DNA of 64,000 nucleotides from the NCBI RefSeq assembly GCF_016862795.1, contig NZ_BONQ01000083.1:62001-126000 (forward strand). Direction: 5' to 3'. A program made the translations under genes and the position numbers. The stretch is from Dactylosporangium siamense. GTDB lineage: Bacteria; Actinomycetota; Actinomycetes; Mycobacteriales; Micromonosporaceae. The notes beneath the pieces are model-generated. The model had not been told where the DNA came from and ran no database searches. It was given only the letters and a program-made list of their open reading frames with translations. This document shows positions 1 to 8,326 of this stretch, piece after piece (within the stretch, counting starts at the first letter, position 1; the number at the start of each line of letters is the position of its first letter).

Positions 1-728
1 TTGGCATAACCGAAGACCGCGAACCAGTGGAAGATGTTGCTGTTCGGGTGCCCGGCCAGGTGCTTGCCGCCGACGACCTCGTAGGCGTCACCCGCGATCG
101 GGTAGCCGTTGTCGATGTCGTGGGCGACGTTGCTCCGCCAGTTCGTCTTCTCGGTGGAGGTGGCCGAACCGTAGCCGTGAGGCACGTAGAACGACGTGTT
201 CAGCTTGTAGTTGAGCGTGTCCCGCACCGGGTAGCCCGTCGGGGACGGCACGTTGGCGTTGATGCCCGACCACGCCGTCCCGTCCGCCTGGGTCGTCTTC
301 ATCATGCTCGCCGCCTGCGACTGCGAGAAGGAGACACCCTTCGCGTTGAGCATGGCGGACACCATCGCCGGACCGCACCAGTAGTTGGTCTGCTGCGGCT
401 GCTGCACGATGCTCAGGTTGTTGGCGCCGATGGAGTTCATCGGGGACACGCTGCTGGCCTTCTGCGCGCCGGCGGCGGCGAGCTTGTCCTTCTGGTGCTT
501 GGCCGCGGCAGCCTCCTTGATCTTCGCGGCCTTCTTGTCCGCCGCCGACAGTGGCGTGTGCGGGTCCGTGTCGTGTGCCGCCTTGTACGCCTCCTCCTGC
601 GCGTCGGACATGGTCGTCGCGCCGTCCTGGGCGGCCGCCGGGCTGGCCAGGCCGGCCACGGCGAGGGTGATCGCGACGCCTACCGCCGCGATTCGTGAGC
701 CACGGATTCGACCGAGGGCACGGTGCAT
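1..728 (-). CDS. Secreted C39-like cysteine peptidase family protein (C-terminus cut by window edge)
   Basis: The frame is open from an ATG at 728 to the window edge, so about 242 residues are seen and the C-terminus is missing. A GGAGG ribosome site lies 6 bases upstream of the ATG. The N-terminus has Arg residues and a hydrophobic signal segment ending near AAAQDG (about residue 35), then an Ala/Lys-rich stretch. A papain-like domain follows, with the Cys motif YWCGPAM and, near the edge, the His motif HWFAVFGY, as in Peptidase_C39_2 proteins. Family knowledge suggests a secreted cysteine protease or related hydrolase; the substrate is unknown. The Cys and His positions support an active enzyme, but the final Asp/Asn is outside the window. 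Confidence 0.8.
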   Translation of the reverse strand, partial: MHRALGRIRGSRIAAVGVAITLAVAGLASPAAAQDGATTMSDAQEEAYKAAHDTDPHTPLSAADKKAAKIKEAAAAKHQKDKLAAAGAQKASSVSPMNSIGANNLSIVQQPQQTNYWCGPAMVSAMLNAKGVSFSQSQAASMMKTTQADGTAWSGINANVPSPTGYPVRDTLNYKLNTSFYVPHGYGSATSTEKTNWRSNVAHDIDNGYPIAGDAYEVVGGKHLAGHPNSNIFHWFAVFGYA

Positions 729-976
729 CTCTTGCCTCCTACCCCGTCAGGGGATCGGGACCTTTTTCGGCGCCGGGCGCGATTCATCGCCGCCTGAACA
801 CGACGATGATGCCGCCCGGTTCCGGACCGGAATTCCCCCACCGACATCGCCACGACAATGACCGTGGCGCGTGTCGAACCAGGTGACTGTCGACGTTGCC
901 GAAAGCCGCCTCACGGCCTGAGATACGATGTGCGCACCTCACGCCGATTCCGTGCATGGGAGTGGTCGAGGGAGTC

Positions 977-1005
977 GGTCAGCGGCGCTTCCGACGCCGC
1001 TGACC
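977..1005. terminator. Perfect hairpin, terminator-like
   Basis: The arms GGTCAGCGGCG (977-987) and CGCCGCTGACC (995-1005) are perfectly complementary with a 7-base loop. There is no U-tract. It could end transcription of the minus-strand HTH gene before the C39 peptidase gene, or act as an operator. Confidence 0.4.
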
Positions 1006-1207
1006 GCAGACATTAGCAAGCTGCGCGGCCCGGACAAGGCCCTCGAAATCCCGCCGCGGCCGGTGGCTGTGTGCATTCCGTGACGGCCGGGACAGCGCTC
1101 TCTCAACCCGATCGGGTCCGGCTCACCAGTCGTCCCAGGTCATCCGGTTCGCCGCCCGGCCGGCCCGTCCCGCCGTGCGGTTACCCAGCGGAGGATCGAG
1201 CCCGATG

Positions 1208-1231
1208 AACCTGGCGGGATCCCGCCAGGTT
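1208..1231. repeat. Perfect 24-bp palindrome
   Basis: Positions 1208-1219 (AACCTGGCGGGA) are exactly complementary to 1220-1231 with no spacer. It lies 142 bases downstream of the HTH gene stop at 1373. It could be a factor-independent terminator without a U-tract or a dimeric-protein binding site. Confidence 0.4.
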
Positions 1232-1372
1232 CCGGACCGTCGATGGCGATCGGCACAATGTCCCTGTTCACAGGCGTTTGCCGGCCTGATGCCGGGCGGC
1301 TTCGTGAGCCGGCGCGCGGCACCGCCACGAGCCGCGGCCGCGGCTTGCGGCGGTGCCGCGCCGGCGCCGAGG

Positions 1373-1627
1373 CTAGGGCAGTCGCACGGTCTGCGGATGC
1401 CCGTCGGCGACGATCTGATGGTGCACGGACACCAGCCCGGCGCTGACGCTGAGACACCCGAGCTGGAAGCGGCTGGTCGCGCCGAGCTCCTCCGAGTAGG
1501 CGCTGATCCGACGCTGCACCGTGCGGACCCCGAGGTGCAGTTGCCGGGCAACCGCCTCATCCGTGAGTCCGGCCGCCAAAAGGGACAACACTGACTGTGT
1601 GGTGCTGTCGAATCGTATTTCGGGCAT
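1373..1627 (-). CDS. Solitary LuxR-type helix-turn-helix protein
   Basis: This short protein (84 aa) is almost wholly a GerE/LuxR DNA-binding domain. The segment from LLAAGLTDEAVARQLHLG through VRTVQRRISAYSEELGA gives the scaffold, turn and recognition helices. The chosen ATG at 1627 has an AGGTGA ribosome site; the frame is open further upstream but without domain signal. There is no receiver, PAS or ATPase domain, unlike normal NarL/LuxR regulators of about 210 aa or more. It is divergent from the two-component pair starting at 1950 and could bind that region. It may be a stand-alone regulator or the surviving C-terminus of a decayed larger one. Confidence 0.65.
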   Translation of the reverse strand: MPEIRFDSTTQSVLSLLAAGLTDEAVARQLHLGVRTVQRRISAYSEELGATSRFQLGCLSVSAGLVSVHHQIVADGHPQTVRLP

Positions 1628-1949
1628 ACCGAAATCACCTGTACCCAATGCATTCCCCCGTGTGCTGTGACCTGATGCGCATGGCGGCGGCGCCATGGCC
1701 AAGGCAGTGATGGAGTCCAATCACCGCTCGGCACGAGGATTATTGCGGAAGAGATTCGCGGCAGCAAGAAGCGCCGTCCTCCGGCCGCCGACTGCTGACC
1801 AGCCGATACACCGGGTCGCCCGGCCGGTCAACAGCCGACCTCGTTTGGCCCCAGACGAACCGGGCGAGCAGATCGGGACGGCGCCACAGCGGCACCGCCT
1901 GTTACCGAGCCGGTGGCCCGGAAGCCCGGCTGGCCTAGGCTTCCACCTT
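1628..1949. promoter_or_regulatory. Divergent promoter region between the HTH gene and the response regulator
   Basis: The 322 bases between two divergent starts hold no supported gene. A TAGGCT -10-like hexamer at 1936-1941 ends 8 bases before the GTG at 1950, consistent with a leaderless or near-leaderless transcript for the response regulator. Confidence 0.45.
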
Positions 1950-2585
1950 GTGATCCGCGTGCTCATCGCCGACGACCAGCCGATGGTCCGGGCGGGGCTG
2001 CGGCAGATCCTCGGCGCCGAGCCCGATGTCGAGGTGGTCGCCGAGGCCGCCGACGGGGTCGAGGCGCTGCGGCTCGCCCGGGAGCTCGCCCCGGACGTCG
2101 CCCTGCTCGACATCCGCATGCCGCGCATGGACGGCCTCACCGTGACCCGGCACCTCGCCGGCGGGCCGACCAGGGTCGTCGTGGTCACCACGTTCGACCT
2201 GGACGAATACGTCTACCCGGCGCTGCGCGACGGCGCCTCCGGCTTCCTGCTCAAGCGGTCCGGGCCGGCACTGCTGGCCGAGGCGGTCCGGGCCGCGTAC
2301 GCCGGCGACAGCCTGATCAGCCCGTCGATCACGGTGCGGCTGCTGAAGCACGTCACCGGTCCCCGCCCGGTCCGGCCCGCACCGGTCGAGGCGCTCACGG
2401 AACGGGAGCTGGAGGTGGCCGCGCACGTCGGCGCCGGGCGTACCAACGCGGAGATCGGCGCCGAACTGTTCATCTCGGCGGGCACGGTCAAGACGCACGT
2501 CGCCGCGATCCAGCGCAAGCTCGGCGTGCGCAACCGCGTCGGGATCGCCGTGTGGGCGTGGGACACGGGCACCGTGGCACCGTGA
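1950..2585 (+). CDS. NarL/FixJ-family response regulator
   Basis: The 211-aa protein has an N-terminal receiver (VIRVLIADDQPMVRAGL, acidic pocket; phospho-Asp in VALLDIRMP near residue 53) and a C-terminal LuxR HTH (LTERELEVAAHVGAGRTNAEI through GTVKTHVAAIQRKL). The GTG start at 1950 gives the normal receiver N-terminus. Its stop overlaps the start of the sensor kinase gene (GTGA), so the two are translationally coupled and form a two-component pair. Targets are unknown; the ABC exporter at 4178-6534 is a plausible one by proximity only. Confidence 0.9.
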   Translation: MIRVLIADDQPMVRAGLRQILGAEPDVEVVAEAADGVEALRLARELAPDVALLDIRMPRMDGLTVTRHLAGGPTRVVVVTTFDLDEYVYPALRDGASGFLLKRSGPALLAEAVRAAYAGDSLISPSITVRLLKHVTGPRPVRPAPVEALTERELEVAAHVGAGRTNAEIGAELFISAGTVKTHVAAIQRKLGVRNRVGIAVWAWDTGTVAP

Positions 2586-3625
2586 ACCTCAAGCTGCTCC
2601 TGGTGGTGCTGCCGGTCGGGCTGCTGGGGCTGTGCGCGCTGCCGCTGACCGGGCCCGCCGGCATCATCCCCGGCGCGGCCGCGGTCGCCGCGGTGGCAGT
2701 CGCCGCACTGCAACGCGCGCCGTGGCCGGCGGCGCTGGTGGCCGGCGGTTCGTTGCTGGCCGACGCGCTCTACACCGGGCCGCCGCAGCCGCCGGCGCTG
2801 TGGGCGCCGGTCGAGTTCACCGCGCTGACCGTCCTGCTGGTGTCGCTCGCCCGCCGGGGACCGGCCCGCGCCACCGTCGCCGTCGGCCTCGCCGTCACCG
2901 CGCTGCCGCTGCGGATGTCCCTGCACGTGCCCGGCGACCGGGTCGAGGCGTCGGTGCTGCTCGCCGCGGCCGCGTTCACGGCGGCGGTCGGCGCGGCCGG
3001 CTCCGGGCTGTACCTGCGGCTCGGCGACCACCGGCGCCGGCTGGCCGAGGAGCAGGCCCGCCGGGCGCACCGCCTGGACCTGGCCCGCGACCTGCACGAC
3101 CTGGTCGCCCACGAGGTCACCGGCATCGTGATCGCGGCGCAGGCGGCGGCGCTGCCCGACATCGAGGCGGCGGGCCTGCGGGCGCTGGACGCCATGGACC
3201 GGATGGTCAGCACCCTGCGCGGGCCGGTCTCGCAGCGCGTCCACGGCGTCGTGGACCTGCCGGACGTCGTGCGCCGCTTCTCAGCGACCGGCCCCGCCGC
3301 GGCGACACTCACGATGTCAGAGCTGCCCGGGTTGTCGGACGAGGCGTCGAAGGCCGCCTACCACGTGGTGATCGAGGCGCTGACCAACGTCCGCCGGCAC
3401 GCCCCGGCCGCGACCACCGTGACGGTGACCGTGACATCGACAGGCCCGGGGGTCGAGCTGCGGATCGTGAACGACCGGAGCGCGGAACCGCGGCCGGAAA
3501 GGGACGGCGGCGGCACCGGCCTCGCCGGCCTCGACGAGCGGGTGAGGTCCCTCGGCGGTGACCTGACCGCCGGTCCGCTCGGCGACGGCTGGCAGGTGAT
3601 CTGCCACCTGCCAGCCGCCGGCTGA
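2582..3625 (+). CDS. NarL-type sensor histidine kinase
   Basis: This 347-aa membrane kinase has about five hydrophobic segments in residues 1-140 and no recognisable extracytoplasmic sensor domain. A HisKA_3 dimerisation region follows (ARDLHDLVAHEVTGIV, with the phospho-accepting His in the H box), then a HATPase domain with the N box (VIEALTNVRRHA) and G box (GTGLAGLDERV). It starts on a GTG overlapping the stop of its response regulator. The small loops suggest sensing within or at the membrane, as in kinases linked to envelope stress, but the signal is not visible. Confidence 0.88.
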   Translation: MNLKLLLVVLPVGLLGLCALPLTGPAGIIPGAAAVAAVAVAALQRAPWPAALVAGGSLLADALYTGPPQPPALWAPVEFTALTVLLVSLARRGPARATVAVGLAVTALPLRMSLHVPGDRVEASVLLAAAAFTAAVGAAGSGLYLRLGDHRRRLAEEQARRAHRLDLARDLHDLVAHEVTGIVIAAQAAALPDIEAAGLRALDAMDRMVSTLRGPVSQRVHGVVDLPDVVRRFSATGPAAATLTMSELPGLSDEASKAAYHVVIEALTNVRRHAPAATTVTVTVTSTGPGVELRIVNDRSAEPRPERDGGGTGLAGLDERVRSLGGDLTAGPLGDGWQVICHLPAAG

Positions 3626-3629
3626 GGTA

Positions 3630-4064
3630 TCAGCCGAGGTTGACGATGATCACCAACGCGATGATCAGGAGAAACGGGACGCACAGCCCGATGATGGTGA
3701 TCGGGCGGGCCAGCAGCCGGGGGCCCGGGTCCATCGGCTGGCGGGCGCCGCCGAACGGCGAGGGCTGCGGCGGGGCGAGCCTGGCGACCTTGCCCCGGTT
3801 GATGATGTTCCACAGCACGATGAACGGCGTGATCAGGAACGAGATGTAGCCGTACCAACCCTGGATGAGGGTCTTCGAGGTCATCTCGCGGAACGTGGCC
3901 ATGCCGCAGTCCCGGCAGAACGGGCCGTCGACGTGGCGGAACTGCATCACGATGATCATGCCCCGGTGACCGCGGAACTTGGTCTTGGCGGTGGGGACGT
4001 TGTTGCAGAAGCGGCAGGGGGTGAGCTGGGCAGCCTGCTGTTGCTGCTGAGCCGATGTTGACAT
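3630..4064 (-). CDS. Zinc-ribbon membrane protein
   Basis: The 144-aa protein has a Gln-rich N-terminus, then two CxxC knuckles (CRFC near residue 20 and CRDC near residue 54) that form a likely zinc ribbon. Two hydrophobic helices follow (around YISFLITPFIVLWNII and a C-terminal IGLCVPFLLIIALVII segment), separated by a Pro-rich loop. The ATG at 4064 has a GGGAGGA ribosome site 7 bases upstream. It is convergent with the sensor kinase (4-base gap). I recognise the architecture as common in actinobacteria but not a function. Confidence 0.75.
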   Translation of the reverse strand: MSTSAQQQQQAAQLTPCRFCNNVPTAKTKFRGHRGMIIVMQFRHVDGPFCRDCGMATFREMTSKTLIQGWYGYISFLITPFIVLWNIINRGKVARLAPPQPSPFGGARQPMDPGPRLLARPITIIGLCVPFLLIIALVIIVNLG

Positions 4065-4177
4065 GGTGGTTCCTCCCGTGAAGGGCAACAGGCTACGACA
4101 TCTCCGGCGGCCGCGGGAGCCCCGAAATCTGCCGTTCGGCAGATGTGCGCCGCGGCGGCAGTCGGGACGCTCGAACG

Positions 4178-5053
4178 ATGCTGGAACTGATCGACATCAC
4201 GAAGGTCTACAAGGGCCACAAGCGCGCCGTCGACGGGCTGACGCTGCGGCTCGGGCCGGGTCTCGTGGGACTGCTCGGGCCCAACGGGGCCGGGAAGTCC
4301 TCGCTGCTGCGCATCGCGGCGACGGTCACCCGGCCGACCGGTGGGCAGGTGCGCTTCGCCGGCGGCGACGCGGTGGCCAAACCGGGCCCGCTGCGCCGGG
4401 CGCTCGGGTACCTTCCGCAGGACTTCGGCGTGTACCCGCACCTCACCGGGCACGAGTTCCTCAGCTACCTGGCCGCCGTCCGCGGGCTGGCGGGACGCTC
4501 CGCCCGGGCGCGCGTCGGCGAGCTGCTCGAACTGGTCAACCTCACGCATGCCGCGAAGCGGCCGCTCGGCGGGTACTCCGGCGGCATGCTGCGGCGGGTC
4601 GGGATCGCGCAGGCGCTCCTCGCGGACCCGCGGATCATCGTCGTGGACGAGCCGACCGCGGGTCTCGACCCGGAGGAGCGGGTGCGGTTCCGCAACCTGC
4701 TGAGCGACCTGTCCGCGGACCGGTCGGTGCTGCTGTCGACGCACATCGTCTCCGACGTCGAGTCGGTCGCGACCCGCATCGTGGTCGTCACCGGCGGCCG
4801 GATCCGCTTCGACGGCGAACCCGTCGAGCTCCAGCGCGGCGTCGCCGGGCACGTCTGGGAGCTGACCGTGCCGCCGGCCGAGCTGACCGCCCTCCAGCGG
4901 CGCCTGCCGGTGACCCGCCTCGTCCGCACCGCCGAGCAGGTCCGGGTGCGGGTCCTGGCGGCGCACCGGCCGGCGCCGGACGCGACCCCGGTGCCGCCGG
5001 ACCTGGAGGACGCGTACCTCGCCGTCGTGCACCGCACCCGGGTCACGACATGA
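4178..5053 (+). CDS. ABC-2 type exporter ATP-binding protein
   Basis: The 291-aa protein has Walker A (GPNGAGKSS, residues 34-42), a Q-loop (YLPQDFGVYPH), the ABC signature (YSGGMLRRVG), Walker B (IIVVDEPTAGLDP) and an H-loop (STHIVSD). The C-terminal 80 residues form a regulatory tail typical of exporter ATPases. It overlaps the permease gene by ATGA. The substrate cannot be read from sequence; drugs, bacteriocins or lipids are typical for this class. Confidence 0.9.
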   Translation: MLELIDITKVYKGHKRAVDGLTLRLGPGLVGLLGPNGAGKSSLLRIAATVTRPTGGQVRFAGGDAVAKPGPLRRALGYLPQDFGVYPHLTGHEFLSYLAAVRGLAGRSARARVGELLELVNLTHAAKRPLGGYSGGMLRRVGIAQALLADPRIIVVDEPTAGLDPEERVRFRNLLSDLSADRSVLLSTHIVSDVESVATRIVVVTGGRIRFDGEPVELQRGVAGHVWELTVPPAELTALQRRLPVTRLVRTAEQVRVRVLAAHRPAPDATPVPPDLEDAYLAVVHRTRVTT

Positions 5054-6534
5054 AGGCCGGCGTGACGGCCTGGTGGGGGCTCGCCGTCGCGGACTTCCGT
5101 GAGCGGGTGCGCCGGCCCGCATACCTGGTGATGCTGATCTCGGCGGTCGGCCTGGGCTGGCTCGCGGTGCCGCCCACCGACGCACGCTGGGTGGTGCTCG
5201 ACGCCGGCGGGCACCGTGGTCTCTACACCAGTGCGTACGTCGGCCTGGTGACCGCCCTGACCAGCGCGCTGTGGCTCACGTTCGTCGGGTTCTACCTGGT
5301 CCGGGACGCTGTCGCCCGCGACGTGCGCACCGGCGTCGGCCAGCTGCTCGCCGCCGGCCCGCTGCGCACGCCGGTGTATCTGGCCGGCAAGTTCACCAGC
5401 AACCTGCTGGTGCTCGGCTCGATGGCCGGGGTCCTCGCGGTGACCGCGCTGGTGCTGCAGCTGCTGCGGGGCGAGTCCCGCACCGTCGACCCCGTCGGGC
5501 TGCTGGCACCGTTCGTGTTCCTGGCGCTGCCGATGCTCGCGGTGACCGCCGCCGCGGCGCTGCTGTTCGAGACGACGCCGGTGCTGCGCTCCGGGTTCGG
5601 CAACATGCTGTGGTGCTTCGTGTGGATGGCCGGCGCGGTCGGCGGCCAGTCGGCGTCGGCACCGCTGGGCGGCATCGGCGTCGGTCAGCTGGCCGGGACG
5701 ATGCCGGCGACGGCCGACACGTTCGGGTTGGGTCTCATGTACGTCGACCGTCCACTGCGGACCTTCGAGTGGTCCGGGCTGCCACTGGACGCCGGCTTCG
5801 TCGCGGGGCGGGCCGCGCTGACCCTCCTCGCGGTGGCCGTCGCGCTGCTGCCGGCGCTGTGGTTCCACCGCTTCGACGTCGCCACCCGCTCCACCGCCCG
5901 GTCGCTGCCGGAGCCGCACACCGTCTACCAGGGGCTGCCACCGACCGCGGCCGTCGCCGGGTCCGCGACCGGGCGGCTGCTGGCCGCCGAGGTGCTGATC
6001 CTGGTCCGGGGCGCGCCATGGTGGTGGTGGGCCGGCGCGGCGCTGCTCGCGGTCGCGGGTCTCGCCGCGCCGCCCGGCCCGGTGCTCGCCGTCGTGTGGA
6101 TCTGGCCGGTGCTGCTCTGGTCCCGCCTCGGGACCCGCCAGGAGACGGCGGCGATCCTCGCGGCGTATCCCGCTCCACGACGGCGTCTCGTTGCCGAGTG
6201 GGCGGCCGGGGTACTCCTCGCCGCCGCCACCGGCGCCCTCCCCGCCGTCCGGATGCTGGCCGGCGCCGACCTGCCCGGCCTCGCCGCCTGGACCGCCGGC
6301 GCCCTGTTCATCCCGGCGCTGGCACTCGCGCTCGGCACGCTGACCGGCGCGCCACGCACCTTCCAGGCGCTCTACACCGTGCTCTGGTACATGGTGATCA
6401 ACGATGTCGCGGCCCTGGACTTCATGGGAGCACTGCCCTCCGGCGGCCCGCCGCCCGCAGCGGTCGCGGGCGCGGCGGTGGCGCTGTTCGGGCTCGCCTT
6501 CGGAGTGACGCGGCTGCGCCACGCCCGCCGCTGA
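5050..6534 (+). CDS. ABC-2 type exporter permease
   Basis: The 494-aa, very hydrophobic protein has roughly 12 predicted membrane segments in two halves, with a hydrophilic break around residues 280-320. It is translationally coupled to the preceding ATPase and is its obvious membrane partner. No solute-binding protein is nearby, which fits export. The gene ends just before the palindromic element at 6541. Confidence 0.85.
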   Translation: MKAGVTAWWGLAVADFRERVRRPAYLVMLISAVGLGWLAVPPTDARWVVLDAGGHRGLYTSAYVGLVTALTSALWLTFVGFYLVRDAVARDVRTGVGQLLAAGPLRTPVYLAGKFTSNLLVLGSMAGVLAVTALVLQLLRGESRTVDPVGLLAPFVFLALPMLAVTAAAALLFETTPVLRSGFGNMLWCFVWMAGAVGGQSASAPLGGIGVGQLAGTMPATADTFGLGLMYVDRPLRTFEWSGLPLDAGFVAGRAALTLLAVAVALLPALWFHRFDVATRSTARSLPEPHTVYQGLPPTAAVAGSATGRLLAAEVLILVRGAPWWWWAGAALLAVAGLAAPPGPVLAVVWIWPVLLWSRLGTRQETAAILAAYPAPRRRLVAEWAAGVLLAAATGALPAVRMLAGADLPGLAAWTAGALFIPALALALGTLTGAPRTFQALYTVLWYMVINDVAALDFMGALPSGGPPPAAVAGAAVALFGLAFGVTRLRHARR

Positions 6535-6540
6535 GGTCCC

Positions 6541-6595
6541 GTGATCCGGAAGACCTTGTGCACTCAGGGGTGCCCAGGATCTTCCGGATCATGAG
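6541..6595. repeat. Palindromic repeat family A, copy 1
   Basis: Arms GATCCGGAAGA (6543-6553) and TCTTCCGGATC (6580-6590) flank a short centre that includes CCTTGTG. A clearly related copy lies at 40621-40673. Both copies sit between convergent genes. Here the stop codon and about the last ten codons of the DeoR gene lie within the repeat. It probably acts as a bidirectional terminator and may be REP- or MITE-like. Confidence 0.75.
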
Positions 6596-7361
6596 AACTC
6601 ACGACGGTGACGCCCGCGAGGCGGATCGCCTCAAGTTCCAAAGGGTCGGCGGTGGGGTCGGTGACGAGGACCGCGACCGACGTCAGCGGGGCGATCGTGG
6701 CCAGGCAGTTGCGGCCGATCTTCGAGCCGTCGGCGACGACGATGACGTGGGCGGCGCGGCGGAGCATGGTGGCGTTGGTGTTGGCCTCGATGTCGTCGTG
6801 GGTGGTGAGGCCGCCGGCGGCGGAGACGCCGTCGACGCCGATCACGGCGACCTGCAGGTGCAGCCCGTTGAGGGTGCGGTCGGCGATGGGGCCGACCAGC
6901 TCGTAGGACTGCGTGCGGGTCACGCCGCCGGTCATGATCAGTTTGAGGCGGGGAAGCAGGGCCAGTTCGGCGGCGATGTTGACCGCGTTGGTGACGACGG
7001 TGAGGTCGACGCGGGTGGCGAGCAGGCGGGCCAGCAGATGGGTCGTCGTGCCGCCGGTGAGGCCCAGGATCAGCGGGCCGTGCGGGAGCAGGTCGAAGGC
7101 GAGCCGCGCGATCGCCGCCTTGGCCTCGCGGTGCTGGCCGGTGCGGTAGCGGACCGGGAGCTCGAGCTGGGACGGCGAGGCCGCGACCGCGCCGCCGTGG
7201 GTGCGGGCGAGCAGCTTCTGGTCCTCCAGGGTCTGCAGGTCGCGGCGGATGGTCGCGGCGGAGACGCCGAACTCGGCGGCGAGGGAGCCGGCGTCGATCG
7301 AGCCGTCGCCCGAGACGCGGGACAGGATCGCGGAGACACGGTCGGCGCGGCGGCGGCTCAC
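6564..7361 (-). CDS. DeoR-family sugar-operon repressor
   Basis: The GTG at 7361 gives a 265-aa protein of normal DeoR length. The N-terminal winged helix includes DGSIDAGSLAAEFGVSAATI and RRDLQTLEDQKLLARTHGGA. The C-terminal DeoRC sensor domain has the sugar-phosphate motifs GLTGGTTTHLLA, TNAVNIAAEL and GVDGVSAAGGLT. DeoR repressors are released by a phosphorylated sugar. Here the divergent operon at 7451-10000 encodes an isomerase, kinase and aldolase, so a hexose- or tagatose-phosphate is the likely inducer. The last residues (around HDPEDPGHP) are encoded by the right arm of the palindromic repeat, so the C-terminus seems to have been rewritten by it. Confidence 0.9.
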   Translation of the reverse strand: MSRRRADRVSAILSRVSGDGSIDAGSLAAEFGVSAATIRRDLQTLEDQKLLARTHGGAVAASPSQLELPVRYRTGQHREAKAAIARLAFDLLPHGPLILGLTGGTTTHLLARLLATRVDLTVVTNAVNIAAELALLPRLKLIMTGGVTRTQSYELVGPIADRTLNGLHLQVAVIGVDGVSAAGGLTTHDDIEANTNATMLRRAAHVIVVADGSKIGRNCLATIAPLTSVAVLVTDPTADPLELEAIRLAGVTVVSSHDPEDPGHP

Positions 7362-7450
7362 GCGCGGATACCGACAAACGCGCAGTTCAGATTGTCCACT
7401 TGAGCAAGATAGCTTGTGAGACGCGCAGGAATCGCGCAACCCTGGTGGGC
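7362..7450. promoter_or_regulatory. DeoR / sugar operon divergent promoter
   Basis: The 89-base divergent gap carries an 8-bp direct repeat, ACGCGCAG, at 7378-7385 and 7421-7428, and is the only AT-enriched stretch nearby. DeoR repressors usually bind repeated sites in such gaps, so these repeats are candidate operator half-sites; the assignment is inference. Confidence 0.4.
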
Positions 7451-8326
7451 ATGACGGACACCGCGAACGAGATCGCCAGCCAGCCCGAGACGTGGGCGCG
7501 GGCCGCAAGCGTTGACGGCGCCGCGCTCGTCGCGCCCGGGAAGCGGGTGCTGGTGCTGGGCTGCGGCACGTCGTGGTTCATGGCGCAGAGCCTGGCCGAG
7601 CTGCGGGAGTCGGCCGGCTTCGGCGAGACCGACGCCGTGTGCGCGTCGGAGTTCGTGCCGCGCCGCCGCTATGACCGGGTCATCGCGATCACCAGGTCGG
7701 GCACGTCGACCGAGGTGCTCGACGCGCTGCGGCAGATCCCGGCGGGCACGCACCGGGTGGCGATCACCGCGGTGGACGGCGAGCCGGTCGACGGGCTCGT
7801 CGAGGAGCGGATCCTGCTGGACTTCGCCGACGAGCGCAGCGTCGTGCAGACGAGGTTTCCGACCACGCTGCTGGCGGTGGCGCGCCGGGCGTACGGGGAG
7901 GACCTGTCGCACCTGGTCGCCGACGGAGAGGCCGCGCTGGCCGCGCAGCTCCCCGGCGACATCAGCACGACAGAGCACCTGGTGTTCCTCGGCACCGGCT
8001 GGACCGTGGGGCTGGCGCACGAGGCGGCGCTGAAGGTCCGCGAGGCGGCCCAGGCCTGGTCGGAGTCGTATCCGGCGATGGACTACCGGCACGGACCGGT
8101 TGCCGTGGCCGGGGCGCGGAGCCTGGTCTGGGCGTTCGGCGCGGTGCCGGAGTCGCTGGACGAGCCGATCCGCGGCGCGGGGGCGACCCCGGTCCGCAAC
8201 GGCCTCGACCCCCTCGCCCAGCTCGTCCTCGCGCAGCGGTTCGCCGTCGCGCTCGCGGAGCGCAAGGGGCTCGACCCGGACCGGCCCAGGCTGCTGACCC
8301 GTTCCGTGATCCTGACCCAGCCATGA
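7451..8326 (+). CDS. SIS-domain sugar-phosphate isomerase/deaminase (AgaS-like)
   Basis: This 291-aa protein has two SIS folds. The first has the phosphosugar-binding LVLGCGTSWFMAQS and AITRSGTSTEVLDAL motifs; the second includes FLGTGWTVGLAHEAALKVRE and a C-terminal region like the isomerase half of GlmS. Family members interconvert or deaminate ketose/aldose 6-phosphates, including galactosamine-6-P. The ATG at 7451 is preferred to an upstream in-frame ATG because it matches domain length. It leads an overlapping three-gene operon with a kinase and an aldolase, so conversion to a ketose-6-phosphate is the likely step. Confidence 0.8.
   Translation: MTDTANEIASQPETWARAASVDGAALVAPGKRVLVLGCGTSWFMAQSLAELRESAGFGETDAVCASEFVPRRRYDRVIAITRSGTSTEVLDALRQIPAGTHRVAITAVDGEPVDGLVEERILLDFADERSVVQTRFPTTLLAVARRAYGEDLSHLVADGEAALAAQLPGDISTTEHLVFLGTGWTVGLAHEAALKVREAAQAWSESYPAMDYRHGPVAVAGARSLVWAFGAVPESLDEPIRGAGATPVRNGLDPLAQLVLAQRFAVALAERKGLDPDRPRLLTRSVILTQP

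Larger units (their letters stand above)
729..1372. other. Gene-free stretch with two strong palindromes
   Basis: I find no convincing coding region in these 644 bases: open frames exist on both strands but have no family features. The stretch holds a perfect 11-bp-arm hairpin (977-1005), a perfect 24-bp palindrome (1208-1231), and a half-site AGCGCTCTCTCA near 1090 that resembles half of the operator at 10039-10056. The minus-strand HTH gene ends at its upper edge and the C39 peptidase promoter should lie at its lower edge. Confidence 0.5.

Noticed and set aside
1123-1767. A 214-residue minus-strand frame overlapping the HTH gene
   Set aside because: It has no recognisable domain and overlaps a clear LuxR HTH coding frame with a better ribosome site.
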